Shown piece by piece: positions 4,993 through 5,658 of a stretch of DNA of 5,658 nt (positions within the stretch are counted from its first letter, which is position 1; the number at the start of each line of letters is the position of its first letter). The notes beneath the pieces were generated by a model, which did not search any database, was not told the origin of the DNA, and was given only the letters and a program-made list of their open reading frames with translations. Source of the stretch: Synergistaceae bacterium (lineage in GTDB: Bacteria > Synergistota > Synergistia > Synergistales > Aminobacteriaceae); assembly GCA_017458545.1 (NCBI GenBank), contig JAFTBA010000269.1:1-5658 (forward strand). The letters run 5' to 3'. A program made the translations under genes and the position numbers.

Positions 4993-5001
4993 CCTTCCCT
5001 T
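4993..5001 (-). promoter_or_regulatory. Ribosome binding site supporting the TTG start of the DUF4230 gene
   Basis: On the reverse strand AAGGGAAGG lies ten bases before the TTG at 4982-4980. It is the only purine-rich site near that end of the frame, and it decides the start in favour of TTG. Confidence 0.55.
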
Positions 5002-5042
5002 AAAATTTATCTTTACACAGATAATAACACAGCAGTCAAAAA

Positions 5043-5071
5043 TTTTTACGGCCTTTTCTAATAAATGTAAA
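5043..5071 (-). promoter_or_regulatory. Possible promoter of the DUF4230 gene
   Basis: On the reverse strand TTTACA (5071-5066) matches the -35 consensus at five of six positions, and TAAAAA (5048-5043), 17 nt further on, is a moderate -10. Transcription would begin near 5036, about 54 nt before the TTG start. The -10 lies in a 10-bp A/T palindrome (5038-5047). The gene could instead be read through from the upstream leucine-rich-repeat gene. Confidence 0.35.
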
Positions 5072-5087
5072 CTTCAGAATTTGATAA

Positions 5088-5107
5088 GGGGAGCATCTCT
5101 GCCCCCC
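5088..5107 (-). terminator. GC-rich hairpin after the leucine-rich-repeat gene
   Basis: In the reverse-strand transcript GGGGGGCA (5107-5100) pairs with TGCTCCCC (5095-5088), eight pairs with one G-U wobble, closed by a GAGA loop of the stable GNRA type. It starts five bases after the stop codon. Only TTATC follows instead of a proper T-run, so it may be a weak terminator or mainly protect the 3' end of the message. Confidence 0.5.
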
Positions 5108-5112
5108 TCTCA

Positions 5113-5658
5113 CTAAATCCGTCTGTGGAATTTCACTTCCACCGCCGTAATCAGCAATATCACCATTAAAAGCGGCAATACTGCTGCAGCGTTACACCCC
5201 GAACCTCTCGGATTAATCGTCCCGTAAGCCTCTTCGCTGTCATCGGCAAAAACAGCTACGTCCATTCTCACGTCCTCAAAGCCCGTGATATAGTCATAAG
5301 CTATCTTTGCAGGTGTTCCGCCGAATAACGCAGTACCGGTTTCAATGTCATATTCAACCGTTACTTCATTGCCTGACGAATCCCAAGCACGAATGTTGAT
5401 GACGTTCTCGGCTCCGTTATCAGAAGACTCAGCTGCCGTCCCTAAATGCGACTCCGAAATTCCTTCGAGGTACTCCATCAGATTCAGCACCCTCCCCAAA
5501 ACAGGAACGTGTATCGTCTGATTCTCACACCTCAGCTCAATCAGCCTCATCAGCATGTAAACATCAAGCCTGTGCAGTCTGTTGTTGCTGCAGTCAAGAA
5601 CGTTCAGCGAGTCACAGCCCGTAATATTCAAGTCCTCAAGCCTGCAGTCAGAGCAGTC
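5113..5658 (-). CDS. Leucine-rich-repeat surface protein with Synergist-CTERM-like sorting signal (partial, 3' part)
   Basis: The frame is open from the window edge to the TAG at 5115-5113, giving 181 visible residues; the start lies outside. A TTG at 5631 is internal and not a start, because the repeats continue upstream of it. The first 50 or so residues are leucine-rich repeats with a 21-residue period, each beginning Asp-Cys-Ser (or Arg-Cys-Glu in the last) and containing Leu-x-x-Leu-Asp/Asn-Val/Ile. A non-repeat domain of about 100 residues follows, including Thr-Gly-Phe-Glu-Asp-Val-Arg-Met-Asp-Val. The end is Gly-Ser-Gly-Cys-Asn-Ala (the Cys codon at 5194-5196), a hydrophobic helix of about 17 residues and the basic tail Lys-Phe-His-Arg-Arg-Ile. 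This matches the layout of the Synergist-CTERM signal, in which an invariant Cys precedes the helix, as in MYXO-CTERM. The protein is probably exported, perhaps through SecYEG, then processed and held at the cell surface. Its binding partner is unknown. Confidence 0.8.
   Translation of the reverse strand, partial: DCSDCRLEDLNITGCDSLNVLDCSNNRLHRLDVYMLMRLIELRCENQTIHVPVLGRVLNLMEYLEGISESHLGTAAESSDNGAENVINIRAWDSSGNEVTVEYDIETGTALFGGTPAKIAYDYITGFEDVRMDVAVFADDSEEAYGTINPRGSGCNAAAVLPLLMVILLITAVEVKFHRRI

Noticed and set aside
5034..5039. Reverse-strand TTGACT as -35 for the DUF4230 gene
   Set aside because: At 16-18 nt spacing only poor -10 sequences (such as TAAAGA) follow; the TTTACA/TAAAAA pair is a better fit.

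Overview
The window looks like chromosomal DNA from an anaerobic bacterium of the phylum Synergistota. The best clue is the C-terminus of the reverse-strand gene at the right end. It finishes with Gly-Ser-Gly-Cys-Asn-Ala, a hydrophobic helix and a short basic tail, which is the layout of the Synergist-CTERM sorting signal. No species can be named from the sequence alone.

Left part (1-560): the 3' end of a gene with a very acidic linker and a short globular C-terminal domain, then a stand-alone tRNA-Gly(CCC) gene with its own likely promoter and a strong terminator. Centre-left (591-2903): a clear housekeeping transcription unit, promoter - secG - nicotinate phosphoribosyltransferase (pncB) - rplM - rpsI - strong intrinsic terminator. 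It joins protein export, NAD salvage and two ribosomal proteins (L13, S9).

Centre-right (2928-4326): a second, small transcription unit. A promoter with a perfect -35 box is followed by a full-length GcvH-like lipoyl carrier protein. Its stop codon overlaps the start (ATGA) of an uncharacterised radical SAM protein with a CX4CX2C cluster motif. A perfect 8-bp inverted repeat with a 15-nt spacer covers the -10 region and leader of this pair, and its geometry resembles BirA-type operators. No gcvP, gcvT or lipoate ligase is present here. The pair is the most interesting part of the window: it suggests a lipoyl carrier working with, or modified by, a radical SAM enzyme.

Right part (4332-5658, reverse strand): a DUF4230-family protein with an N-terminal membrane anchor and a TTG start, converging on the radical SAM gene with only 5 bp between stop codons. 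Beyond it is the 3' part of a leucine-rich-repeat surface protein with 21-residue repeats, ending in the Synergist-CTERM-like signal. No insertion sequence, CRISPR array, phage gene or rRNA was seen.
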